Shown in pieces: positions 10,592 to 21,220 of a DNA stretch of 64,000 nt (its first letter is position 1; each line of letters opens with the position of its first letter). The stretch spans positions 11,582,506 through 11,646,505 of the forward strand of contig NC_053137.1 of assembly GCF_016808335.1 (NCBI RefSeq), given 5' to 3'. Below the pieces are notes generated by a model. It was not told the origin of the DNA and ran no database searches. It saw nothing but the letters and a program-made list of their open reading frames with translations. Source of the DNA: Panicum virgatum (lineage: Eukaryota; Streptophyta; Magnoliopsida; Poales; Poaceae). The position numbers were made by a program, and so were the translations under genes.

Positions 10592-12440
10592 TAGCTGTGT
10601 CACCACTACTTTTTATCCTAGCTATCAATCCCCTTCAAAAAATAATAGAGCTGGCAGCCCAAAGAAAGGTTCTTCAACAGGTCCTCCCAAAGGCGGCAAA
10701 ATTAAGACGTTCCCTATATGCAGATGATGGAGCCCTCTTTGCAAACCCGGACCGTGAGGAATTGAGTCGCATCGGCCAACTGTTACAAGTCTTTACGAGA
10801 TGTTCGGGACTAAAGGTCAATATGAACAAAACGGAAATATTTCCAATTTGATGCAACAAAGACCTGGTATCTGATGCGTTGATGGATTTCCCGGGGAAAG
10901 TTTCCTCATTCCCCGGCAAATATCTGGGCCTACCACTACACACTCGCAAGCTCCGTAGGGTAGACGTGCAGCCGCTCCTCAACAAGATTGGGACAGACTA
11001 CCAGGTTGGAAAGGGAAAATGTTATCATCGGCAGGAAGAGAAACGTTAGTCAAAAGCGTCCTCACATCGCAGCCAATCTATCATCTAACAGTGTTCCCAA
11101 CCCAAAAAAAGTTGATCAAACAAATCGATAGGATGAGAAGAAGCTTCCTTTGGAAAGGAGACGAGCCGGAGAAAGTGAACGGAGGTCATTGCCTAATTAA
11201 ATGGCCATCGGTTTGCACGCCAAGGGATTTGGGAGGACTTGGGATACTCGACCTTGAACGACTAGCAAGGGCACTCAGACTTAGAACGACTAGCAAGGGC
11301 ACTCAGACTTAGATGACTTTGGTTCCAATGGAAAAATGAAGAACGGCCATGGACAGGACTAGACATCCCCTGTGACATGACGGACAAAGAGTTGTTCCAC
11401 ACTTCCAAGATTGTCAAAGTGGGCAAGGGTAACAAAGCACTCTTCTGGCATTCGAGTTGGTTGAATGGTTTATCGCCAAAGAATTTAGCACCACAGCTTT
11501 TTCAAAAAGCAAGAAGAAAAAATATTACGGTACAAAAGGCGCTGTATGAAAACCACTGGATAGACCTAGTATGCCCACTGATGACAGGAGTGGAGATCAG
11601 AGAGTATGCCGAGTTGTGGGAGGTGACTCAGCTACAGGAACGAGATGCTAATGCAGATGCTGAGATCACCTGGCGGTGGACACCTAATGGGGAATATACA
11701 ACTAGGAGTGCATATCGTATTCAGTTCATTGGCCACACCAAAACGTCAGTGTTCCACCTTCTCCCAAAAAAAAACAAACGTCAGTGTTCCACCCAATTTG
11801 GAAGGCCAAAACCGAGCCCAAATGCCGTTTTTTCACCTGGCTCCTACTCCAGAAAAAGATCTTGACAGCTGACAATTTGGCGAAAAGGGGTTGGCAGCAC
11901 GACACATTATGCAAGCTATGCAATAGCGAACCAAAAACGCCGACACATCTATGCAAAGAATGCTTTTTCACGAGAGTGAGTTTGGATAGACTCATAAGCT
12001 GGCTAGGAGTTGGGATTTTACCACCAAGCACAGCGTCGACCACATTGAAGGGGTGGTGGAAAAGTTGCAGAGTTAGATTCGACAAGCATAACAAACCTTT
12101 CTTCGATGGCATTATTATCTACTTTTGGTGGAATATTTGGAAAGAGCGCAACAGAAGAACTTTCAATCACGTCTCGAAGTCAGTAGAGGAAGTGGCTTTT
12201 CTAGCAAAGGAAGACTTCCAGCAGTTCAATTTAGCCTTTTCTTTTACCAGTACCATGGCTAGTGGTTAGTTGTTTGGTTAGTTGCCCCCAGGTGTTTAGT
12301 GTGCTTTTGGTGCAGAGAGTTGTTGGACGGAGCACCACCGTCTGTTTTCTCTTTTGGGTTGTTGGTTGTTATTTTGTTATTTTTCCTCTTCTAATAAAAA
12401 TTCAGCAAATCTCTTGCCGTCTGTTCAAAAATAAAATTGT
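10592..12440 (+). mobile_element. 5'-truncated L1-type LINE with broken reverse transcriptase
   Basis: Several frames on the plus strand form the C-terminal half of a plant L1-clade ORF2. It begins in the reverse transcriptase near PLLFILAINPLQ, with the catalytic YADD at 10717-10728. Then come the post-RT segments KYLGLPLHTRKL and GRETLVKSVLTSQPIY, and a zinc-binding reverse transcriptase-like module (zf-RVT) around 11770-12200 with FTWLLLQKKILTADNLAKRG, CKLCNSEPKT and WWNIWKERNRRTF. The endonuclease and first ORF are missing. The frame is broken by two short tandem duplications (11257-11312 and around 11741-11793) and an opal-type stop near 10851. An AATAAA-like motif and A-rich tail lie at about 12392-12436. 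No target duplication was recognised. It is dead. Confidence 0.88.
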
Positions 12441-12554
12441 ATTGTTAACTGAGTAACTGCATGTGTATATGGCATGTTCTATCTATACCCGGTACTTCCA
12501 TCATCATTATATCATCGCGTGTATATCCACGTATGCATGATGGAACAAGCATAG

Positions 12555-13942
12555 CTAGTTCTGATTCTGACGGTAAAACAATGCCCGGATGATGGGCGCA
12601 ATCACACCGACGATGGACAAGACGGTGAGGATGGTCTTGAAGTTGTTGTAGAGAAACTTGTGAACGGCAACGAAGACCGGCCTATCGCGCTTGTAGTCCA
12701 AGAGGTCCTGCAGGACGCGATCGTACTGCCTCCCAAAGTGGAGGTGCGGCGCGAGGCCCTTGAAGAACTCGAGCGTCCGCGTGTTGCTGAAGGTGCTGTG
12801 GACGACGCACCTGCTGCGGAGCTGGTGCACGTCGTCCTCCCGGTTCATCAGCAGCGCCACCAGGTAGAGGTAGGAGCTGACGGCGTAGTCGTCGGCCGAG
12901 CGGCCGGCGCTCGCCTCGTACGCCGCCATGTTGACGAGCCAGCACGCGGTGAGGTCGTTCAGGAACACCGGCGCCAGGAAGAGCTTCCCGAAGAGCCGCC
13001 GGCCCTGGACGGCCATGTCCCCGAACCGCCCTGTCTTGCTGGCTGCCAGATGCACGCCCATCTCCGCGAGCTCCATGGCCGTGCTGAAGTTGGCCGACGG
13101 CGTGGCGGAGATGAGCCGGCGGCGGTTGTCTTCAGCTGGCGCAGGGTGCGGAGGGCGCAGACCCACCACCTGGTGGTCACGGAAGAGGGCCAGCAGGTGC
13201 ATGGGTCTTCTTTGCCGGCCTCCGCCGAGTTCGTCGCCGGCGACGTCGGGACCTGCCGCGGCCCTCTGATCGTGACCACCACCGCTCGTCGTACGGACGT
13301 TGAACTTGGCCGCCATCACAGAAAGGAACCTGTCAACGGGAACTGGGTCGGGCAGGAACCCCATGAGGACCTCGAGCACCCACCATGGGATCTGGTTCTC
13401 GAGCAGCATCACGTCCCTCATGATGCTGTCGATGCGCGGCTGGAAGATCACCGTCGACAGCCCTTGAAGCGCCGCGTCGCCGCCGCCGCCGTCGCGACCC
13501 CCCATGGCCATCATGAACGCCAGCAGGAAGCAGCCGTCCTGGTCTCCTGGAACATCCACTTGGTGAAGTGCTCGTCGTCGATGTCCTCGAACTGGTCGTC
13601 GTAGAAGCTCCGCGGGCTGGGCGGGGCGGCGATGGCCTTGAAGGCCTCCGTCACCACCATCTCGGCGGTGAGGGCGCCGCCGCCAGCCCCCCCCAGGAAC
13701 CACCCGATGGCCGCCATCTTCATGAACTTGGTCTTGTACTGGAGCTCCGGCGAGTGGCGGTGGTAAGGGCCGATCGGGACGGCCCTTGGGGCGACGTAGC
13801 AGACGGCGGCGTCCTTGCCGACGCGAGCTAGCCCTCTGGGGACCCTCTGGATGTCAGGCGTCAGCTCCTTCATCTCATCACCGGCATTACTTTCCAGCAC
13901 CCTGTTCAGCTCCTCCAAGTTCTCGAGGACGTACTCCTCCAT
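12555..13942 (-). CDS. DUF247 (UPF0481-type) protein gene with one frameshift
   Basis: Start chosen at the ATG at 13942 (reading MEEYVLENL); an upstream in-frame ATG at 14035 adds 31 residues without family resemblance. The N-terminal part has the DUF247 opening IQRVPRGL...YVAPRAVPIGPYH. A second frame carries DGCFLLAFMMAM, LLENQIPWWVLEVL, SATPSANFSTAMELAEMGV and FLNDLTACWLVNMAAYE, and ends in a C-terminal hydrophobic helix (TILTVLSIVGVIAPIIRAL), as usual for this plant family. The span is 1388 nt, one short of a multiple of three. The two frames overlap at about 13536-13548, where one missing base would join FQE to DGCF and give about 462 residues, a normal family length. DUF247 proteins are mostly of unknown function; one grass subset lies at self-incompatibility loci. 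It is either a recent pseudogene or a sequence error. Part of an old tandem pair with 9760-9925. Confidence 0.8.
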
Positions 13943-14099
13943 AGTTTCGCTGGACCTGCGGCGGAATCGCAGGGAGCAGGTGTGTTGTGCAGGCAGCTGA
14001 CGATGGGTGCTTGCATTGCAGATTTGCAGCTGCAATCAAATAGCTAGCTCTTCCTTCCGATCCCTCCGCTTTAGTACGAGGTTGCTTGATTAGCAGTTT

Positions 14100-14201
14100 A
14101 GCACACATGCCTTCCTCTGAAGATGGTCTAGAGATTGATTGACAAAGATAAGCACACATGCCTTCCTCTGAAGATGGTCTAGAGATTGATTGACAAAGAT
14201 A
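14100..14201. repeat. Perfect 51-bp tandem duplication upstream of DUF247 gene
   Basis: Two identical 51-bp units, 14100-14150 and 14151-14201, each beginning agcacacatgccttcctctg. They lie 158 bp or more upstream of the DUF247 start codon, in its probable promoter or 5' UTR. Perfect identity means the duplication is recent. Confidence 0.95.
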
Positions 14202-15879
14202 AACAGTATCCCCTACTAATAATTACCATACTTGTTCTTTCCTGCCGAGTGCCGATGGCCGATGCTCCATCTTTCTGTCTTTCGGGTATTCCTTGCCGAC
14301 ATTACACGGTTCGTTCTCCTGTACCTGTTATACGTATCCATTGAGGATGTTCCACGGATCTTCGTCCCCGGGCCTTGAGCTGATTTCAGGAGTACTAATA
14401 ATGTACTATGGATGTTTTAGAGGAAAGCGAACATCGTCATTAGGTGGAGTCGTTTTTTTCTTGAACATATTATTTTTGGTAATGACTTGTTTTAGGCCGG
14501 CCGTAGGCTCACGGTTTATTCCTCTTCCACACCCCTCTCTCCCCATTCTCATCTTCCTGGTCCCTCTCGCCTCTCTCTCTCTCCCGGCCCTCCTCTGCCG
14601 CCCCGACCCCGTCGCACCTCCCCTCCCCGCCACCCTTCACCTACGGCGCGCAGGGCCGCGGCAGCGACGTGGGGGCGCGAGGGCCCGCGCACGGCGGCGC
14701 TGCGGGAGGGGACGCAAGGGGCTGCGCGCGGTGGTGCGGCGCGAGGGGGCTCGGCAGCGATGCGGGGGCGCGAGGGGCTGCGTGCAGAGGGGCGTCGCAG
14801 AGCAGCTGCAACGGCGTGCGGCAGCAGGCGGGCAGCGGCGTGGGGGTGTGCGGCGGTGGCGTGCAGGCGGCCAGCGGTCTCGTTCGGCGGCAGAGCACGG
14901 GTCGCAGATCCGGATGCATCACTTGCACATGTAATTTCATCCCATCTCTCTCTATTTTCCTCGCGTGTGCATTCTAATCCACCCTTCATTTTTGTGTGCT
15001 AGCATACATTAACAACGAGGGCTTCTAGAAAGGGAGGAGGTCAACAACCATGGTGGCTGAGCAGATCTCCACACCGCCTGCCCTTACGAAGGGGTGAGGG
15101 CCTCTCCTCTTCTTACCTTGACTCTGTTTTGCACTCCTTTCTAGAGCCCCCATGGATGCTCTCCAATCTCCGTCATCGAGGTGAGGGGGCTAGGGATTTA
15201 GTGGTGCATCGTGGTTCTGGTTTTTGCATTTGTGAAATTATTTCAGTGGTTCATGAATCATTACTTCTAGCTTTGGTGTTGTTTATGGAGATCTAAGCAC
15301 ATCACCTTTCTATGCTTATAAAAGTATATTCTCTGAAAGGCTCTGTCAATATCATAATGAAGAAATTGTGATCAGTATATTTTCCTTTCATATTTTTTTA
15401 GACATTCACACTTATTAGAGTGCTTCACATCTTGCAAGTGCATCCTATATGATTCAGATTGCTATACATATCAATCATTGGAGAAATGGTTACTTATTTG
15501 CATAGGTGATCTGTTAATCAATCGAGCTTTGCTTGTTTTGATCTGCTACTGTCAAACTGTTGAATTGAATCAGAAAATAAACTGGCATGATGGAGTTGAA
15601 CCTGTAGAATACCAAGGATGCTGGGCGCCACACTTATCCATGGCCAGCTGCATCATCATCATCGACGGGCTCGTGGTTTGGCCGGGGAGCGGGTCCTGAT
15701 CAACGCCTGGCCATCTGCCTGGAAGGGGCAACACTGTTAATTTGGATTTCAGGTATGGAGCTTTAGTTTGGTTTGAAATGGTTGTCTCGTTCTTTTTTCA
15801 CATCATCATAAGGATTTTAGTACTTTGCAGTAGGTATTTCTATCAAATAGTAGTACTTTCCTATAGAGAATTATATCAA
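14202..15879. other. Intergenic with GC-rich block, no supported gene
   Basis: 14510-14930 is CT-rich then strongly GC-rich, with long open frames on both strands that read as low-complexity Arg/Ala/Gly or Pro/Ala text, so I do not call a protein. The change from CT-rich to GC-rich and a donor-like ag/gtaattt around 14930 would fit a 5' exon of an unknown transcript. 15000-15880 is AT-rich without a coherent exon. Confidence 0.3.
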
Positions 15880-16030
15880 TTACTAGAAGCATTTCATTAT
15901 TTCCCAGTAGGCAAATACATCAAATACTAGAAGCATTTCAATACTTTCCAGTAGGCAAATATTTCAAATACTAGAAGCATGTCAATACTTTCCAGTAGGC
16001 AAATATATCAAATACTAGAAGCATTTTTCA
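15880..16030. repeat. 44-bp minisatellite, about 3.5 units
   Basis: The phrase tactagaagcat recurs at 15881, 15925, 15969 and 16013, exactly 44 bp apart, with ctttccagtaggcaaata in each unit. A weaker degenerate unit may extend to about 15825. Directly downstream (16035-16085) a shorter word, taggcaataatatt, recurs three times. Confidence 0.9.
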
Positions 16031-16089
16031 CAACTAGGCAATAATATTGGTAGGAATTAGGCAATAATATTATTCTTTGATAGGCAATA

Positions 16090-17596
16090 ATACTAGAAAC
16101 ATCAGCACAAATGATTGTGCTTGCGCCACAGCTGCAACTGCATCATGAGATACTAAATCAACTAGCAAATTATTCATTCTAGTGTTATGTCTATCAACGG
16201 AGGATGTTATGTCTATCAATGTCTAAAATTTGATGTTCACCATTCCCATCTTATGATTGTGCATGTTCATTGTGTATTATATTCTTTTCTTAAATGTATT
16301 GCAGGTCATTAAGGGAAGCAAATGTGCAGTCATTATTGGTGAATTGCTTGTGATGTAGTGCAAATGCACAAACATCATATCATAGTCTCCAGATTAGAAT
16401 TAATTGCTTGCAAGATCCGAATTAGTATGATCATTGCATTTGCAGCTCATATGGTTGTGTCCAGAGAATACAAATACTTCAAATTGTAATGGATAAGTAA
16501 ACCAGATTAGGTTGCTTTTGTACAGAACTATGACACAAAATAGCTTGAAGTATATATAAGGCTGCCAAAGAATTTGTGAGATGTTGCTTGACCAAAATTA
16601 TCAGCAGTTCAAGTGCAGATATGCATGCGTGTGCAGCGGGGTGGCAGCATGCCTGCAGCGACAGTGCGGGCGACACGAGATTTGATTGCTTAAAATAGAA
16701 AGCTAGAAAGCTATTCCGTTTTTACTTTCCGAAAAAGGTGCGGCGGTACGACAGCTAGCCGTAAATTAGCTGTGTCCATTATTTTTTACATTATGAAAAA
16801 AGTTCCAGCCTTGATTATTCACAAGCAAATGACTACAGCCAAAAGAGTTACTCTTAAACTCTACCTCAAAAGAGGAATTTCACTGTACTAGCATACTGTC
16901 CGTGCGTTGCTACGGGTAATATAACCAATCTATATAGTACCACCAGTTTTATACACGTTCATACCGCGTGGAGATCATGCCGTGATAATGCGACACATTG
17001 ATTGCCCAGGTTCCCATGGGATTCCAATTGATTTGTCCATATTAGGATTTTGTTTGAGTTGCACGGATTCCAATTCCGATTCTGTTTGATTTGTCCGGAT
17101 TTCGATTAGAATTCCAATTGACGAACTAAGGAGAATCATTGTTTGCTTCAGAAAATGTAGAGATATAGACATAGCGATTGCCGGAAGAGATTTAGCTAAT
17201 CATAGCTAAAACCATAGTAGTGAATTGGAAACATAATCATGTACATAATAAGATGCATGACACATGTCGTCTCTTCTCTCTCACGCACACTCTCTCACGC
17301 ACACTCTCTTTCTTCTGTTAGGCCTTCTCTAATATTCCTAGTTATACTATCTCTAAAGTTATGCATTCAATAATCTAACTGTTTGATCCGCATCCCGACA
17401 AAGTAAGAGAAACAAAACAACAGTATATGGATCCAAACTTTCTAGATTGATGTGCCATTCTGCTATTCTTCTGCGATTTGCTTTTTGTTATTTCTCACTC
17501 ACGCATGTCGTTCATCACCAACATCTTTGGCCGTTGGAGAGGGATCCTGTAAGAGTATAGTCAGGATGCTCCATATAATTTTGTCCATCTATAGAA
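16090..17596. other. AT-rich intergenic sequence
   Basis: No gene. The phrase catactgtccgtgcgttgct at about 16892 is a common grass repeat motif whose element I cannot delimit. 17000-17115 has repeated words built on gattccaattgatttgtcc. 17269-17315 has a tcacgcacactctc tandem duplication. Confidence 0.4.
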
Positions 17597-17599
17597 TTA

Positions 17600-17833
17600 G
17601 GCCATGTTTAGTTGATGAAAAGTTATTGGTTTTGGTACTGTAACACATTTCATTGTTACCTGACAAATAATATCTAATTATGAACTAATTAGGTTTAAAA
17701 AATTCATCTCATGATAATTAGTTAGACTGTGTAATTAGTTATTTTTTTCAACTGCATTTAATGCTCTATGCATATATCCAAACATTTGATGTGACAAGTA
17801 TTGTTGAAATTTTTTAAGGAACTAAACAAGGCC
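17600..17833. mobile_element. Tourist-like MITE (TTA target duplication), copy 2
   Basis: Begins ggccatgtttagttga and ends aactaaacaaggcc. TTA flanks both ends (17597-17599 and 17834-17836). Same family as 7736-8011 and 56031-56288. Confidence 0.88.
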
Positions 17834-17914
17834 TTATATAGACCAATCATCTAAAGGTTGAGCTGTAACACTTATTCAAAAGATTTGTGAGTCCAATACG
17901 TCAATTTTTTTTAA

Positions 17915-19259
17915 GGGTAAAGTCTATTTTTGGCCATCCAACTCTTACCTCGGTTTGGTTTTGACCATTGAACTCCAAAACCGGGTATCTTCGACCACTC
18001 AACTATTAAAACCGTTCACATTTGGCCATCCGGCAGTTTTGCAGGGCGGTTTTCGCTAACGTGGACGCCACGCGGCAGTAGGGCCCACCTGTCAGTGTTA
18101 CCTCACTCTCTCTCCTCTCTATATCTCCCTGCTCCCCTGGCTGACGGCGAGGCGGCGGCGCGAGCAGTCCGGGCGGCGACGTTCACACCCCTGCTCCCTT
18201 CGGCGGCATCCCTCCCCGCGGCGACGGAGTAGCTCCAGCGGTGGAGGAGCGGCAGCGACGGCGCGAGGAGGGACGGCGGCTCCAGCGTGGTCCGAGCACC
18301 GAACCGGCGAGCTCCGCGCCGCGCGGGCGGGCGAGCTCGCGGCGGAGCGGGGGCCCTTCTTCCCTCCCCTATCTCGCCGCGCCTCCCTCTCCCCTCCACC
18401 CCCCATCTCCTGCGCCGAGCGCTCTTCTCCCTCCGCGCCGGATCGAGCAGGGAGCTCCTCCGCCGTGCCTCCCTCGAACTCGGATTCACGGCGCGGCGGC
18501 GAGGCGAGGCACCATGCGCCCCTTCCCCAACTCCCTCCGCCGGCGAGGCGGGGCACCAGTGGCGCTCCTCGGCAACGCAGAGTTGCATCGCGCGATGGTC
18601 GGGCCCGCTCACCCGTGCGGCCATCGCCGAGGCCGACCTTGAGCTCGCCTGCGGAACAGAGGCGCGGGCATGGCGAGTGGAGCTGCGGGGCCGCCCTCCC
18701 TCCCTCGATTCGACTCGGCGGCCTCGCCCTCCCTCCGCGGCGGCGTCACCAGCACGTGTGCGGGCGGGGCGGGCACAGCGTGGTGGAGCTGCGCGCGGAG
18801 CGGCGGCTGCACGGCGCGCGCGGGAGGGAGGAGGGAGGAAGAGCAGTCGGCGGCGGCCCTTCACTCCCTCCTCTGCAGGCGGCAGCTCCCCTGGTCACCC
18901 TCCTCGACCGGCACAACACGGCGGCCGAGGACGCGGACGGCGGCGAGCGCGGGACGATGGCGTGCGGGGGTCCTCGGCGCCGAACGCGCGGCCGCTTCCT
19001 CGACCCAAAGCCGTAGCCGCACGCCGCTCAAGAGAGAGAAAGAGGGAGATATAGAGAGGAGAGAGAGAGGGAGGTAACGCTGACAGGTGGGCCCCACTGC
19101 CACGTGGCGTCCACGTCAGCAAAACCACACTCAAAACCACCAGGATGGCCAAATGTGACTGGTTTTGAGAGTTGGATGGTCAAGGCTACCCGGTTTTGGA
19201 GTTGGATGGCCAAAATCAAACTCGGGCAAGAGTTGGATGACCAAAAATGGACTTTACTC
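17915..19259. mobile_element. Mutator-like element with long TIRs and GC-rich interior (Pack-MULE candidate)
   Basis: The left (17915 to about 18133) and right (about 19040 to 19259) ends are inverted copies of about 220 bp, sharing gtaaagtc(t/c)atttttgg, ccaactccaaaaccgggta, gtggacgccac and gcccacctgtcag. A perfect 9-bp direct repeat tttttttaa lies immediately outside (17906-17914 and 19260-19268), the Mutator hallmark. The roughly 900-bp interior is very GC-rich with open frames on both strands and no transposase, as in Pack-MULEs carrying gene fragments, but I could not recognise a parental gene. The poly-T part of the duplication makes it less informative than a mixed 9-mer. Confidence 0.85.
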
Positions 19260-19268
19260 TTTTTTTAA

Positions 19269-20421
19269 TCGAGTCCATCTTTCACCTCCTTGACGCGGCC
19301 TGACCTCCAACTCTATCCCCGCATGCTACTGCGGCGCTCCCTGCTCCAACGCGCCCGCGCTAGCAGCCCGGCCACGGCGCTCCACCTCCCTCGCGTTGCT
19401 GGCCCGGCGGCACGCCTTCCTCGCCTGAGCTGGGAGTCCAGCCGCCGCGCCGCGCCTTACTCCCCCTCCGAGCCGCCGACGCTGGCCTCGCAACAGCGGC
19501 CGGGCGGCGGCACCAGGACCGAGGGCCGTGCCGTGCGCTCCTAGCCTCCACCCCGCGCTTGGCGGCAACCAAGCGCCGCCTCGTGCGCCCCGTCCACCTC
19601 GCCTCCGGCCTGTCGCCGCGAGGCGGCAATGAAGCTACCTCGCGTCCACGCAACGTTGAGACCTGCTCCACGGCGTCACTGCCGAGCCTGTGCTCGCCCA
19701 TGCCGGCTCCCACATGGCCGAGCTCCGCCTCACACGCCCAACCGCACTGCATTCTCCCGCAGTCCTGATCAAACTCGGCACAGAAAATGCAGTAGGTAGG
19801 GCCCGCCGCCGTGGAACTGAATGCTAGCGTCAATTAGAATTCGATTCCATTTACGTGTGGATAACAAAGCATACACTCGGACTTTGCGTGACGGACGGAT
19901 GAACGAACGAAACTCCAAGGTAGGCAGAATGCACGAAGGATTGCTTACTTGCTTTAGAAATAAGTGTGTGTCTATATATATATATATATATACACACGTG
20001 GGCATGTTGATAGCTGGCTGTGCCGTTCATCGGATCGGATCATGGTTCACCATTTTTTTTTCAGTGAGTAAACAAATAAACAGGACCGTAATCAACAACC
20101 GTAGTACTGCAGTGATCAAATCGTGCATTATATAGATTCTGAACAAATATAACGATGGCTAACCGTTGTAACATATGTCGAAGTTAACACCAATAATCTC
20201 ACGATAGATCACCCAGCAGCAGCTCATCCTATATATCAAAAAGAGAAGAAAAGAAAAGAAGAGGAAAAAAAAACACTCAGCTCGATCAGGCCTACTCGCT
20301 GCAGGCCTCTGCACTAGTTATGCGGCGGTTCTACCTTCCAAACGATCCTAAATTCTTAACAGACAGGCACGCATGATCACCAATCGACAAATCTGGGAGG
20401 ATCCGGATCTGATCAAGGCGC
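19269..20421. other. Intergenic; GC-rich 19290-19790, AT-rich after
   Basis: The GC-rich first half has short frames on both strands and no recognisable protein. A (TA)n tract lies at 19974-19991. The region 20240-20270 is a purine run. The stretch 20160-20421 is the expected 3' flank of the PMEI gene. Confidence 0.4.
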
Positions 20422-21144
20422 TCATGCCGTCGCGTCGGCGTCGGAGGCACCGGCGGGCCCCGACGACGGCGCCGGAGCACCCGCACTCGGCCCGCCGCCG
20501 TAGCCCCCGAACGGCGCCGCGGCGCCGTACGACGACGGCGCGCCGGCCACGGCGCTGGCGCCCGAGCCCGCCGGCGGCAGCGCGACCTCGGCGGACATGG
20601 AGCCCGAGGCCTCGGTGATGAGGTCGAGCGTGACGCGCAGCAGCTTCTCGAACTCGAAGCTCTTGGTGATGCAGGCGTTCTTGACGTCGCTGACGGGCGC
20701 GTCCTTGCAGGCGTCCTCGCAGGTGGAGGTGCCGCCGAGCGTGGCGGCGAGCCAGGTCTTGACCTCGAGGAACTTGGCGTCGGTGAGGTCGCGGGTGAGC
20801 GACGAGAGGTGCGCCACCGCCTCCTCGATGTCCTCGGAGCAGGTGTCCAGGCACCGGTACAGCACGGCGTCCTTGATGCCGTTGAGCTCGCGGTGCGCGA
20901 ACGCCGTCACCGTCATGCCCACCTCCGCGGTCACGTACACGGACAGCTCCGCCAGCCGCCGCGGCGTCGCCGCCTGGCACTCGGGGTTGTCCTTGAGCGC
21001 CTGCAGGCACACCTTGGGGAACAGCGTCTTGTTGCACGCCTCGAAGAGGGTGCCGGCGTCCGGGGTCGTCCGCACCGCCGGCGCCGTCGACACGAGGAGG
21101 AGGAGGAAGAAGAGGTGCGCGACGACGGGGCGGGCCATGGCCAT
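20422..21144 (-). CDS. Pectin methylesterase inhibitor / invertase inhibitor domain protein
   Basis: Intronless, 240 residues from the ATG at 21144 (MAMARPVV); longer upstream frame rejected because this Met starts a clear signal peptide (hydrophobic 9-19, likely cleavage near 23). The mature part is a PMEI four-helix domain: Cys37 and Cys46 form the usual N-terminal hairpin pair, and Cys98/Cys102 and Cys142 suit the second disulfide. Further cysteines at 55, 146 and 158 are extra. Family members act in the apoplast, blocking pectin methylesterases or acid invertases; which one cannot be told from sequence. Residues about 181-240 are an unusual Gly/Ala/Ser/Pro-rich tail with no hydrophobic GPI signal. 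A TATA box 65 bp upstream supports the start. The GATA gene lies divergently about 1.5 kb away. Confidence 0.92.
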   Translation of the reverse strand: MAMARPVVAHLFFLLLLVSTAPAVRTTPDAGTLFEACNKTLFPKVCLQALKDNPECQAATPRRLAELSVYVTAEVGMTVTAFAHRELNGIKDAVLYRCLDTCSEDIEEAVAHLSSLTRDLTDAKFLEVKTWLAATLGGTSTCEDACKDAPVSDVKNACITKSFEFEKLLRVTLDLITEASGSMSAEVALPPAGSGASAVAGAPSSYGAAAPFGGYGGGPSAGAPAPSSGPAGASDADATA

Positions 21145-21208
21145 GGTCTTGCTTAGCTTGGCGGTGGTGATCTGATCTGAGAGCGAGGAAGGGTGGCGCC
21201 TGCACGGG

Positions 21209-21220
21209 CTTATATATAGT
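21209..21220 (-). promoter_or_regulatory. TATA box of the PMEI gene
   Basis: On the minus strand the text reads actatatataag, a strong TATA box. It lies about 65 bp upstream of the PMEI ATG, leaving a 5' UTR of roughly 30-40 nt. Confidence 0.75.

Noticed and set aside
12660..13604. 314-codon open frame antisense to the DUF247 gene
   Set aside because: It is the mirror of a GC-rich gene with biased third positions; no family motifs, while the minus strand has clear DUF247 motifs.
14293..14989. 213-codon plus-strand frame and overlapping minus-strand frames
   Set aside because: No start context or domain; second half is GC-rich low complexity with equally long frames in other phases.
18103..19077. 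Long open frames on both strands inside the Mutator-like element
   Set aside because: Arg/Ala/Pro-rich low-complexity text in several frames at once, as expected from GC content; no domain in any.
20597..21175. 192-codon frame antisense to the PMEI gene
   Set aside because: Shadow of the minus-strand gene, which has a signal peptide, conserved cysteines and a TATA box.
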